Origin: an uncultured Bacteroides sp.
GTDB taxonomy: Bacteria > Bacteroidota > Bacteroidia > Bacteroidales > Bacteroidaceae
Direction: 5' to 3'
Length of the DNA stretch: 40,917 nucleotides
NCBI RefSeq assembly: GCF_902491285.1
Contig: NZ_CABUHK010000052.1
Location: forward strand, 1-40,917
Both the position numbers and the translations under genes were made by a program. Shown piece after piece: positions 33,055 to 40,917 of this stretch. Each line of letters opens with the position of its first letter. Position 1 is the first letter of the stretch. The notes under the pieces are model-generated. The model worked only from the letters and a program-made list of their open reading frames with translations. It did no database searches and had not been told where the DNA came from.

Positions 33055-33150
33055 GTAAGTTTGCAAAATCATCCCAAAATGTGTGGGACAATCGCTGCTA
33101 CACCGTTTATGGAACGATTTTTATAACATGGGATGATTTTGTAAACTTAC
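33055..33150. repeat. 22-bp near-perfect inverted repeat between the regulator gene and the PUL promoter
   Basis: Arms at 33055-33076 and 33129-33150 match with one mismatch (core CAAAATCATCCCA and its complement) and a 52-nt spacer. One arm overlaps the regulator's stop codon (33147-33149); the other lies about 37 nt upstream of the PUL -7 box. A shorter AATCG/CGATT pair lies inside. It may be the regulator's operator or a transcript-end hairpin. Confidence 0.6.
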
Positions 33151-36100
33151 CCTTTTATGTATTCGGTGGGTGAAACCCCGTAGCCCGACTTGAAGCATTT
33201 GGTAAAATAGGCAAGGGTGCTGAACCCGGTAGCGATTGAAACTTCCGTCACATTCATGTCTGTTTCTTTAAGCAACTGTGCAGCTACTTCAAGACGCTTG
33301 TGGCGAATCAGGTCGTTCAGGGATAAATCCGTTACTGCCTTGAGTTTGCGATAGAAGTTACTCCGGCTGAATCCCATCTCGTCGCATATCATGTCTACTT
33401 TCAAGTCGGGATTGTCAAGATGGCTCTTTATAATCTCAAATAACTTCTGCATGAATTTATCATCAGCGGAACTGGCTTCGATACCCATCGACTGGAGCGA
33501 GAAGTTCTTGCCATACATGGATTTCAGTTTGTCGCGTTGCAACAACAGGTTATAGATGCGTACCAGCAGCACATCCACATTGAAAGGTTTCACTACGTAA
33601 TCATCTGCTCCCGAAAGGAAACCTTCTTTGACGTGCATTACCATCGTGCGGGCTGTGAGCAGGATCACTGGGATATGTCCTGTCTGCAAGTCGTTCTTTA
33701 TCATCGAGCAGAGTTCCAGTCCGTCTACGCCCGGCATCATAATGTCCGTCACCACCAAATCGGGGAATTCTTTCAGTACGATATTAAAGGCTTCGGTACC
33801 GTTGTCCGCTTCGAGCACCCGGTAATGGCGTTCCAGATGTTCTTTCACGTAGCTTCGTATGTCTTTGTTGTCTTCTACCAACAGGATGGTTTTGCCTTCC
33901 AGGTAAGGAAGCTCTTCGGCAGATTCCGGGACTTGTCCGACAACTGCCTGTTCTTCCCGTTCGTTTTCGGATATGATGTTCTTCATGCTTTCTTCCACCG
34001 GCTGAGAATGTTCGTTGTCCGGCAGCACGATGGTGAAGATGCTTCCTTTCGGTCGGTTGGAACCGACACGGATAGCTCCGTGGTGCAAGTGCACGACAGA
34101 TTGTGTCAAACTCAACCCGATACCAGTTCCGTTCATGTTGTCATTGGCTGCCTGCGGAGTGTTGACTTGATAGAACGGGTCGAAAATATGTGCGCGGGCA
34201 GCTTCGGGGATTCCTTTTCCGGTGTCTGCCACCTGGATGATGAAATATTTATCCGAATCCGCAGGAAGGGTGAAAGCCGGATCACCGGATATTGTTGTGC
34301 CGAACTTCTGTTGTAGTGCTTCTTTATCGGGAACAGCCGTCAGTTTCAGAGAAACCGTTTCTCCCGGAGAAGTAAATTTGAAAGCGTTTGAGAGCAGGTT
34401 GAATACCGCCTTTTCCAGCAGGCTTGGGTCGAAATAGGCGGGAATCTCTCCTTCCGGAGCTTCGTATCCGAAAGTTATCTGTTTGCTTTCCGCTATTTGT
34501 TTGAAGGTATAGTAGATTTCAAGAAGGAAGGCGTTCAAATCCGAATGGGTTAAACGTAGTGTGAGACTTCCGCTTTGGTTCTTTTGCAAGTCCATTAGTT
34601 GGTTCACCAGTAACAGCAGGCGGCGGGCATTCTTCAAGACCAAGTCCAGTTTGGTTTTGATAAATTGGGGGACTTCTGCTTGGCGTACCAACTCGTCAAT
34701 AGGGCTGATGATCAGGGTCAACGGTGTGCGCAGTTCGTGCGAGAAGTTGGTGAAGAGCCGGATTTTGGTTTGATGAAACTCTTCCATCCGTTGTTTTTCC
34801 ATCTGTCGCATCCGCAGGTTCAGTTCCAGCTTGTGCTTGCTGTACATATAATACCCGATGGTATAGGTGATTCCTATAAATAACAGTGCATAAATGATGT
34901 AAGCCCAGGGTGTTTTCCACCAGGGGGATAGGATGATGATTTCCAGTGTCTTTCCCTGGGTATTCCATACATCGTCATTGTTGGAGGCAATCACATGGAA
35001 TGTATATTTGCCGGGGGCAATATTGGTATAGAAGGCTTCCTTACGGGTTCCTACATAATTCCAGTCCTCGTCATGCCCCACCAGTTTGTAGGCGTATTGG
35101 TTCTGCTCGTGCAGGATATAGTTCAAGGCGCAATACGCAACAGAAAAGTTGTTCTGGTTGTAAGCCAGGGTGACGGTTGCCGCATCGTCCGGATTGGCTT
35201 CCAACAAACGGCTCTTGTCGCCCGGTTGTATCACTTTGTTGTTTACCGTCAACTGGGTGAGTACTACCGGCGGCATCATATTGTTCTTAATCAATGAGCG
35301 GGGAGCGAAAGAGAGGAAACCGTTGCTTCCGCTGAAATAGACTTCTCCATTGGGTAGGCAGATACCGCCTTGTGGTGTGAACTCCAAAGTTTCCAGTCCG
35401 GCGAAGCAATCATAAGTATGTACCTGTCCTGTCTTTGTGTTTATCTCGGCAATGCCGTTGTCTATGCTTGCCCATATGTTCTGATTATATTCTACCAGGG
35501 TATATACTTCTTCATTGGTCAGTCCTTCTTCCGTACCGATATGGCGGATGATTCCTTGGCCTTCCTGATACTGATAAATCCCTGCTCCGAAAGTCCCTAT
35601 CCATATCTCACCGTTCTTTTTTCTCAAGATGCCAGTGATATAGTTGTTTTCCAGTTTATGGGACGGTTTATCTGCTTCCGTCGAATACCGGATGAGGGTT
35701 CTTTTTTCTACATCATATTCGTAAAGACCGAACGAACGTGTGCCTATCAGATATACATTCTCACGAAGCGGCAGGAATGCCCGGATACTGGAGAAGCTGA
35801 TAGCGTCCTCTTTGTCTCCGACAGGGAACTTGCGGGTTACTTTTCCGTCTTTAGTGATTCTCACCAGTCCTTGGCGGGAAGTAGTTCCCAGCCATATGTC
35901 TTCATTGCTGTCACGGTAAATCGTGTAAATTCCCAAGTTCTTCTCATTGAATTGGTAGATAATCGAGAAACTTCTTGTCGGGATATGGAAGCGGTACAGA
36001 CCGCCGTTGTTCGTGCCGCACCAGATATTGTCTCCTTCCGCCATCAGGGATTTGATGATGTTCTTGTTATACATCCCGACAGGGCGTTCTTCCAATAGAT

Positions 36101-37325
36101 AATTGGCGTATTCTTTGGTAGCCGGATTGAATTGCAACAGTCCGCCGCCTTCCGTCGCTATCCAAAGGGAGCCGGCGCTGTACACCATCGGCCCGAAAAT
36201 ATTATATAACTTTTGTTCGCTGTTTCCTAAAGGATGATAGAATACGAAGCGGTTATTGAGCGGATTGTAGTAATTGACACCGCCGGAGTAGGTTCCTACC
36301 CATAAAGTTCCGGCACGGTCTACGCATAGGCTGCGGACTGAGAAATGGCTCAGGTTATTGCGGTTTGCTTCAAACGTATTGTACTTGGTGATAGAATCGT
36401 CCGTAAGGTCGAGAACACTCAAACCGTCGAATGTTCCGATAACCAGCCGTTGGTTTTGCTCTTGGATGCAACGGATATAATTATCTGTCAGTCCGCTGTT
36501 ATCTTCCAGGAAGATGGAGATGCTCTGCTGTTCCGGGTTCCATTTATTCAGTCCTTTCATGTTCGTGCCTATCCATATCTGTTGGTGCGAATCCTCGTAA
36601 ATGCAACTGATGGCATTGTCGGAAAGGGCAGGGGTGCTCTCTTTGTTTAGCTTTTGCAGGATGTTGAGGCTTTTGTCGCATATTAGCAAACCTTTGTTAT
36701 GCGTGCCTATGTAAAGCCGTTCCGCTTTGTCAATATATAAAGAGGTGATGGGCTCCCGTTCCAGTTGCCCGTCAAAGGTTATCGGTTGGAACGTATTGCT
36801 TTCCGCTATCCATCGGCAGAGCCCAAGGCGGGTTCCTATCCACAACTCGCCTGATTTGTCGAGACAGAGTGAGAGGATGCTGTTGCTGGGAAGTGACGGG
36901 TAATCCGCGATTTGGTATCTGGTGATAAGGTTTGTCTTTTGATTCAGATAGTTCAGTCCGTTGTTCGTACCAATCCAAAGCCCGTCATGGACATTGTCTG
37001 GCAGTAGTTTGGTGATATGGTTGTCCGTTAGGGAATTATCATCCCGGTTACTGTGCTTATAGACAGTGAAATGTGCACCGTCATATTTATTGAGACCGTT
37101 GCGTGTAGCAAACCACATATATCCTTTGGTGTCCTGACAGATGTCAAGCACCGACAATTGGGATAATCCGTTGTTCAGATTAAGTGTCGAAAAGTTGAAT
37201 GCCCGATTTTCTTCCGCAGACAGATGGGAGTTACCAAAAGACAATAGGAAGATGAGATGTAAGATGTAAAAAATGAATTGTTGTTTTCTTTTAGTATATA
37301 GGGCGATAAGGTTATTTTTTATCAT
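33147..37325 (-). CDS. Hybrid two-component system regulator (HTCS) of the PUL
   Basis: This 1392-aa inner-membrane protein combines sensor kinase and DNA-binding regulator in one chain. The order is an N-terminal signal segment (about 1-38), two beta-propellers of reg_prop repeats (LWIGTNNGLNYL-type, about 45-730), a Y_Y_Y domain (about 735-800), one transmembrane helix (about 808-830), HisKA with FSHELRTPLTL (phospho-His863), HATPase (NLLSNAFKFT, ADTGKGIPEA, GTGIGLSL; to about 1095), a receiver (about 1145-1260, phospho-Asp1194 in VVTDIMMPG) and an AraC-type HTH (about 1290-1392, VSIATGFSTLAYFTKCFKSGYG). Such proteins sense oligosaccharides in the periplasm and activate the linked PUL. Its start overlaps the upstream gene's end by 14 nt, suggesting coupled translation. 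Confidence 0.95.
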   Translation of the reverse strand: MIKNNLIALYTKRKQQFIFYILHLIFLLSFGNSHLSAEENRAFNFSTLNLNNGLSQLSVLDICQDTKGYMWFATRNGLNKYDGAHFTVYKHSNRDDNSLTDNHITKLLPDNVHDGLWIGTNNGLNYLNQKTNLITRYQIADYPSLPSNSILSLCLDKSGELWIGTRLGLCRWIAESNTFQPITFDGQLEREPITSLYIDKAERLYIGTHNKGLLICDKSLNILQKLNKESTPALSDNAISCIYEDSHQQIWIGTNMKGLNKWNPEQQSISIFLEDNSGLTDNYIRCIQEQNQRLVIGTFDGLSVLDLTDDSITKYNTFEANRNNLSHFSVRSLCVDRAGTLWVGTYSGGVNYYNPLNNRFVFYHPLGNSEQKLYNIFGPMVYSAGSLWIATEGGGLLQFNPATKEYANYLLEERPVGMYNKNIIKSLMAEGDNIWCGTNNGGLYRFHIPTRSFSIIYQFNEKNLGIYTIYRDSNEDIWLGTTSRQGLVRITKDGKVTRKFPVGDKEDAISFSSIRAFLPLRENVYLIGTRSFGLYEYDVEKRTLIRYSTEADKPSHKLENNYITGILRKKNGEIWIGTFGAGIYQYQEGQGIIRHIGTEEGLTNEEVYTLVEYNQNIWASIDNGIAEINTKTGQVHTYDCFAGLETLEFTPQGGICLPNGEVYFSGSNGFLSFAPRSLIKNNMMPPVVLTQLTVNNKVIQPGDKSRLLEANPDDAATVTLAYNQNNFSVAYCALNYILHEQNQYAYKLVGHDEDWNYVGTRKEAFYTNIAPGKYTFHVIASNNDDVWNTQGKTLEIIILSPWWKTPWAYIIYALLFIGITYTIGYYMYSKHKLELNLRMRQMEKQRMEEFHQTKIRLFTNFSHELRTPLTLIISPIDELVRQAEVPQFIKTKLDLVLKNARRLLLLVNQLMDLQKNQSGSLTLRLTHSDLNAFLLEIYYTFKQIAESKQITFGYEAPEGEIPAYFDPSLLEKAVFNLLSNAFKFTSPGETVSLKLTAVPDKEALQQKFGTTISGDPAFTLPADSDKYFIIQVADTGKGIPEAARAHIFDPFYQVNTPQAANDNMNGTGIGLSLTQSVVHLHHGAIRVGSNRPKGSIFTIVLPDNEHSQPVEESMKNIISENEREEQAVVGQVPESAEELPYLEGKTILLVEDNKDIRSYVKEHLERHYRVLEADNGTEAFNIVLKEFPDLVVTDIMMPGVDGLELCSMIKNDLQTGHIPVILLTARTMVMHVKEGFLSGADDYVVKPFNVDVLLVRIYNLLLQRDKLKSMYGKNFSLQSMGIEASSADDKFMQKLFEIIKSHLDNPDLKVDMICDEMGFSRSNFYRKLKAVTDLSLNDLIRHKRLEVAAQLLKETDMNVTEVSIATGFSTLAYFTKCFKSGYGVSPTEYIKG

Positions 37326-38151
37326 AGTATTTTTTATAAATCTTTTGATATTCCGTTTCCTTTTGGAACTTATCCAGCCATGTATTCAAACTATCGAGTA
37401 AAACGGGTGATTGTTTGCTGACTGCCCATGAGTAGAACTGCGTAAAGCTGATTGCTGTATTGATGTCTATCTGTGGCAAAGAGTCTGCGACCGCCCGTGC
37501 GATACTTTCGTCACAAACGGCATAGTCGATGTCTCCGTGAGCTACCAGTGAAATTAATTGTTCGGGGCCGTATTTCTCTATTTCCTTTATATAGATAGTG
37601 TCTCCGATTTCATTTCCCAGATTTTGGATGCGTAGTATGGAAGGGGAGCCTTTCACGACATGAAGTGTACGTTGCGCCAAGTCCAGTTGGCTGTGGATAT
37701 AGAGCGAGTCGCTTTCTTCGGTTGCTTTCCTTTGCACCAGCACTTGTTTGTTAAGTACGATAGGCGTGGTGAGAAGCAGGGAGTCTTTGAGTTCGCTGGT
37801 GGCTAATATACCGAAAGCGATAACATCGAAACGTCCTTCCGCCAATCCTTTCAACCGTTCTTCAAAACTCATGAGAGGTATAATCTCGGCTTGCAGTCCT
37901 TTGTCACGGGCAAAGGCTTCTATCAGTTCATAATGAAAACCGGAAACGGTGTCACCGTCTACGTAGAAACTGATGGAATTGTATTCGGTTGCTATGCGTA
38001 ATATTCCTTCTTTGGCAATGCCTGCATAGTCACGCGGATGTCCCGACGGCTTTTCCTTTTTGCCGCATTGGCGGACGGAAAAGAGGATTGCCAGTACAAT
38101 AACGACAGGTACTAAATATCTGAACAGTCTTAATCTGGGGCGTGTCTCCAT
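37312..38151 (-). CDS. Membrane-anchored substrate-binding-domain protein (SBP_bac_3/MltF N-domain type)
   Basis: This 279-aa protein has a short basic N terminus and one hydrophobic helix (about 12-27, LVPVVIVLAILFSV), then a periplasmic amino-acid-type binding domain: GILRIATEYNSISFYVDGD, GFHYELIEAFARDKGL, FDVIAFGILATSELKDSLLLTTP and YAVCDESIARAVADSL. It resembles the N-terminal half of MltF, but the lytic transglycosylase domain is absent, so an enzyme annotation would be wrong. The Cys in SVRQC does not form a standard lipobox. The ligand is unknown, perhaps an amino acid or muropeptide. It starts 17 nt after the putative porin and overlaps the HTCS start by 14 nt. The pairing with the porin is probably older and the PUL joined later; this is inference. 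Confidence 0.82.
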   Translation of the reverse strand: METRPRLRLFRYLVPVVIVLAILFSVRQCGKKEKPSGHPRDYAGIAKEGILRIATEYNSISFYVDGDTVSGFHYELIEAFARDKGLQAEIIPLMSFEERLKGLAEGRFDVIAFGILATSELKDSLLLTTPIVLNKQVLVQRKATEESDSLYIHSQLDLAQRTLHVVKGSPSILRIQNLGNEIGDTIYIKEIEKYGPEQLISLVAHGDIDYAVCDESIARAVADSLPQIDINTAISFTQFYSWAVSKQSPVLLDSLNTWLDKFQKETEYQKIYKKYYDKK

Positions 38152-38168
38152 AAGCCGTAAAGGTTTTG

Positions 38169-40223
38169 TTAATCATAGAAATTCCACGAAAGACCGAATT
38201 TCAGTACACGTGGGTTGATAGGGTAGTGAGGAGACAGGAAGTAATTCGGCCTGCTCATGCCTTGGTTCACGTGGTACATCATCACATAGAAACGTGTACG
38301 CTTTAAATGCAGGTTCGCGTAAACATTCACAATCGGATAACCTCCAATCTCTACCTGGTCGTCTGTCGGTTGCAGGTGAAAGTTCTGAATGGCAGGTGTA
38401 TATGCAGGGGCATTGTACTTGGAGAAATATCGTACATCGGCACCTAATTGTACGCTAAGTACTTTCTTCGCCAGTTTGAACTGCATGTAGAAGTTGTGAT
38501 ACAGTGAAAGGTCGGGCAAGGGAAGCACCGTCTGGTCACTGGACTTCTGCCAGGTCACTTCGTTGTCCAGATGGAATATTCCGAGCTTGAAGTCTTGGTT
38601 AAGGCTTGCCGATAATACTTGCAGGCTTCCGCCTTTCTGTTCGGGCGTTGCCTGTTGGTTGAAGTAAGTATAGTTCTTGATGTTCTCAACTCCTGCTTTC
38701 AACCGTGTTCTCCAACGGGCAATGCTCAGTTCCCCTTCGATGCGGGTACGGAATTCTTTATCCATGTCGTTGTCCCACAAGAAATGTTTGGAGTGGTAAT
38801 GGCGCATATAGAAAGGTGCGAGCTTATTGCTGACTTCACCACGGGCTATGAGGCTTACCGTGTCTTTCCACAAAGGGAAGTTAAGGTCGATATCCCCTTT
38901 CACGTTGAATTGACCGATAGCTTTTCCTGCCAGTCCCACTTCACCGATAGCATGATAATGAAGCACGTTTCCTTCGCGTTTGGAAAGTTCACCGCCCACG
39001 AATATCTCGTTTTCATTATATTTGTCGGGAGACGGGCTGCCATTCATGTTCATCAGTGTGTACTTACTGATTTTATAAGAAGCAAATGCGGTCAGACCGG
39101 CCTTGGCATATTTGTTGAAACCTTCGAGCAGGGCGATGCCGACGGTGTTCTTGATTCCTACATAAGTGGTACTATCGTGGGCAATCGGATTGTCGGGATC
39201 AAGATAAGTATTCTGATAATAACCTTTTTTTTCCCGCATATCGTCATTAGAGTTAAACGTGTGCCGTGCACGTTCTACTTGAATCGTGTGTATGAAGCTG
39301 GTGACCGGCACGAATTCCTGTTTGGCAGGAGTCGTGTCATTTTCGGCCTGTGGTATATCACGTTTGAATCCTAAATTATAACGTTGGGTAAGGAATACGT
39401 AGAAGTCGTGGTTACGGTTGGTCGTAGCACTTAGCTTGGTCGGGATGTTGGTTGATTCGTATTCCCTTTGTCCTTGTGCCATCTCTTCGGGAGCGGTGAT
39501 GTACCGGTCGTCCTCAATACCGCCGTTCTCGTTTGTTTTCAGATAATTATTGCTGTAGATGGCTTGCATCTGATATTTGTCACCGATATAGCTACCGAAA
39601 AACGCGGCATTGAAGTATGCCGTATTCTGATTGTTATAGTATCCTCGTCCGTATAGGTAGTCTATATTAAAACCGAAAGCCAGTTTCTTGTTGACATTGA
39701 CGGAGAAGTATGATTTGAAACGTTCTTCACCGTTCACTTTATTACCTGCCTTATGATAGGTCAGATTGGTGTAGGGCACATTACTGTTTGTAAAATTGAA
39801 TTCCGTGGGACGGATAAAGAAACTGGAGAAAGGCTCCATGAAAATAGTCGGTTCCGGGTCACGCCGGTCAAAGAAGATGCGTGACATACGGGGAGAGCCC
39901 ATATTGGCCAGATAATTGTAATGTCCGGTCAGCCCGTCTGTAAGATTCGTGTTCTGGAAATGATGGTAGGCTGTATCTGCCGGGATGATACTCCGGTCGC
40001 CCAACTGATTTTTGATACGCCACATATATAATGTAGGCGGCAAGCCCTGTACTTCAACGTTTGCACTATCCAGTCTGTCCGGAATCATGGCAGGGTCTAC
40101 CTGATTACCATATTGGTCGTATCCGTTTTCGTCTACTCTTTGTCGACCATTATCGAACTGTGCATGGACAGTTGTCAAACCGATAACGGAAAGTAATATA
40201 TATAATAGTAAGATTCGTCTCAT
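38169..40223 (-). CDS. Putative porin / outer-membrane beta-barrel protein
   Basis: This 684-aa protein is taken to start at 40223 (MRRILLLYILL), with signal peptide ending VHAQ. An in-frame TTG at 40235 lies inside the promoter box and is rejected. The mature protein has the pattern of the Bacteroidetes putative porin family (Porin_10 type): an N-terminal periplasmic stretch (YHHFQNTNLTDGLTGHYNYL, SRIFFDRRDPEPTIFMEPFS), then many amphipathic strands and a C terminus ending LKFGLSWNFYD. Substrate is unknown. Its TATCTTTG box at 40240..40233 ends only 9 nt before the ATG, so the mRNA may have almost no leader. The substrate-binding-domain gene follows by 17 nt. Confidence 0.8.
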   Translation of the reverse strand: MRRILLLYILLSVIGLTTVHAQFDNGRQRVDENGYDQYGNQVDPAMIPDRLDSANVEVQGLPPTLYMWRIKNQLGDRSIIPADTAYHHFQNTNLTDGLTGHYNYLANMGSPRMSRIFFDRRDPEPTIFMEPFSSFFIRPTEFNFTNSNVPYTNLTYHKAGNKVNGEERFKSYFSVNVNKKLAFGFNIDYLYGRGYYNNQNTAYFNAAFFGSYIGDKYQMQAIYSNNYLKTNENGGIEDDRYITAPEEMAQGQREYESTNIPTKLSATTNRNHDFYVFLTQRYNLGFKRDIPQAENDTTPAKQEFVPVTSFIHTIQVERARHTFNSNDDMREKKGYYQNTYLDPDNPIAHDSTTYVGIKNTVGIALLEGFNKYAKAGLTAFASYKISKYTLMNMNGSPSPDKYNENEIFVGGELSKREGNVLHYHAIGEVGLAGKAIGQFNVKGDIDLNFPLWKDTVSLIARGEVSNKLAPFYMRHYHSKHFLWDNDMDKEFRTRIEGELSIARWRTRLKAGVENIKNYTYFNQQATPEQKGGSLQVLSASLNQDFKLGIFHLDNEVTWQKSSDQTVLPLPDLSLYHNFYMQFKLAKKVLSVQLGADVRYFSKYNAPAYTPAIQNFHLQPTDDQVEIGGYPIVNVYANLHLKRTRFYVMMYHVNQGMSRPNYFLSPHYPINPRVLKFGLSWNFYD

Positions 40224-40232
40224 AATTGGGGA

Positions 40233-40240
40233 CAAAGATA
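40233..40240 (-). promoter_or_regulatory. -7 box TATCTTTG of the putative porin gene
   Basis: Exact consensus on the minus strand, nine nt before the ATG. It is likely to drive the porin and substrate-binding-domain genes, and perhaps basal expression of the HTCS. Confidence 0.6.
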
Positions 40241-40263
40241 CTTACTTTAATTGATTTAATGAT

Positions 40264-40329
40264 AATGGATAATTGAAAATTATGTTGCAACCATACTATA
40301 TGGTAGCTAATAATTATCAATTATCCATT
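40264..40329. repeat. Intergenic inverted repeat between korC and the porin gene
   Basis: AATGGATAATTGA (40264-40276) and TCAATTATCCATT (40317-40329) are perfect complements. Further inner pairing (AATTAT/ATAATT, ACCATA/TATGGT) would extend the hairpin. There is no T-run, so it is not a classical terminator. Confidence 0.55.
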
Positions 40330-40345
40330 GCCTGTTATCTGTTAA

Positions 40346-40888
40346 TTAAACCTCACGGATTAATTCCATACCTTTCTTGATGGCTTCCTCATTCATGGGA
40401 ATCAAGTGGTGGTGGCGTTCCGGCAGGGTTTTCTTCAGTCCTTTGATGACATTTTCCAATGTTACAATCGGGCGGAGCTTCAATAAACCGCCGAGCACAA
40501 TCATGTTGAATGCTTTGGCATTATTCATCTCATTGGCTGCGTCCATCGCGTCGATACGGTATACTTTGATATCCTTGCGGGTAGGCGGGTTGATGATTCC
40601 GTAACCATCGTAAATCAGGATGCCGCCGGGCTTCACCTTGCTTTCAAACTTCTCTAGTGAAGGCTGGTTCAGAATGATGGCAGTGTCATATTTGCTCAAG
40701 ATAGGCGAAGAAACTTTGTCATCGCTTACAATTACTGTAACGTTGGCTGTTCCACCGCGTTGTTCAGGACCATATGCCGGCATCCAGCTCACTTCCTTGC
40801 CTTCCATCAGACCCGAATAAGCCAGAATCTTACCCATAGACAATACGCCTTGTCCACCGAAGCCTGCTATAATTATTTCTTCTTTCAT
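40346..40888 (-). CDS. korC: 2-oxoacid:ferredoxin oxidoreductase, gamma subunit
   Basis: This 180-aa subunit belongs to a thiamine-dependent complex that couples oxidative decarboxylation of a 2-oxoacid (probably 2-oxoglutarate) to ferredoxin reduction. Seen are the N-terminal IIIAGFGGQGVLSMGKIL (5-22), the signature SWMPAYGPEQRGGTANVTV (34-52) and NMIVLGGLLKL, all standard for the gamma family. The start at 40888 follows a minus-strand stop (TAA within 40907-40917), possibly the end of a beta-subunit gene outside the window. The complex would make succinyl-CoA in this anaerobe. Choice between Kor and Vor naming rests on habit in Bacteroides and is not certain. Confidence 0.88.
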   Translation of the reverse strand: MKEEIIIAGFGGQGVLSMGKILAYSGLMEGKEVSWMPAYGPEQRGGTANVTVIVSDDKVSSPILSKYDTAIILNQPSLEKFESKVKPGGILIYDGYGIINPPTRKDIKVYRIDAMDAANEMNNAKAFNMIVLGGLLKLRPIVTLENVIKGLKKTLPERHHHLIPMNEEAIKKGMELIREV

Positions 40889-40917
40889 TGTTCTGTTGAC
40901 TTTTAGCGTTATTCTTT

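Noticed and set aside
33537..34316. Plus-strand open frame of 259 aa opposite the HTCS kinase and receiver region
   Set aside because: The opposite strand encodes clear HATPase and receiver motifs; the antisense product is His/Phe-rich without domain features.
37312..38151. Membrane-bound lytic transglycosylase (MltF) annotation
   Set aside because: The binding domain matches, but the transglycosylase domain is entirely absent at 279 aa.
38619..39374. Plus-strand open frame of 251 aa opposite the porin gene
   Set aside because: Antisense shadow of a conserved outer-membrane protein; no promoter box precedes it.

Overview
The window looks like a chromosomal segment from a gut Bacteroides species close to B. 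thetaiotaomicron or B. ovatus. The signs are Bacteroides-type promoters (-7 box TAnnTTTG, mostly TATCTTTG), no strong Shine-Dalgarno sites, SusC/SusD-like genes, a hybrid two-component regulator, PPi-dependent phosphofructokinase, a fused E1 alpha/beta 2-oxoacid dehydrogenase and a FadL-like outer-membrane protein. Species was not determined. I saw no tRNA, rRNA, CRISPR array or intact insertion sequence.

Layout. 1-3.9 kb is accessory: a secreted hypothetical protein, a candidate ~200-nt structured RNA with its own promoter and terminator and a rod-like fold resembling 6S RNA, an HU-type DNA-binding protein, and an AAA-ATPase/PD-(D/E)XK gene flanked by imperfect direct repeats. 4-13.8 kb is metabolic core: pfp, a membrane-anchored GH25 lysozyme, then lpdA-lplA-E2-E1-flavodoxin, which together make and lipoylate a branched-chain-type 2-oxoacid dehydrogenase complex. 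It ends at prmA on the opposite strand. 13.9-18.7 kb holds a low-complexity Gly/Trp and Arg/Ser-rich secreted protein, a FadL-like outer-membrane protein, guanine deaminase and a Gfo/Idh oxidoreductase.

19.1-37.3 kb, all on the minus strand, is a complete polysaccharide utilization locus (PUL). In transcription order: GH88 unsaturated glucuronyl hydrolase, GH2 glycosidase, two alginate-lyase-fold polysaccharide lyases, SusC-like transporter, SusD-like protein and two IPT/TIG lipoproteins. Gaps are 13-22 nt apart from one 4-nt overlap, so this is probably one operon. The hybrid two-component regulator lies just upstream and overlaps the end of a substrate-binding-domain gene. The expected sequence is surface binding and import, lyase cleavage giving unsaturated uronate ends, GH88 removal of those ends, and GH2 trimming. 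The target is probably an unsulfated uronate-rich glycan, but it is not identified. No PL6 or PL17 alginate lyase and no sulfatase is present.

38-40.9 kb returns to core genes: a putative porin and the gamma subunit of a 2-oxoacid:ferredoxin oxidoreductase.

Most notable: the 6S-like RNA at 1023-1222, a possible small RNA at the PUL 3' end (19036-19104), a 22-bp near-perfect inverted repeat between the regulator and the PUL promoter, and the two-lyase/GH88/GH2 enzyme set.
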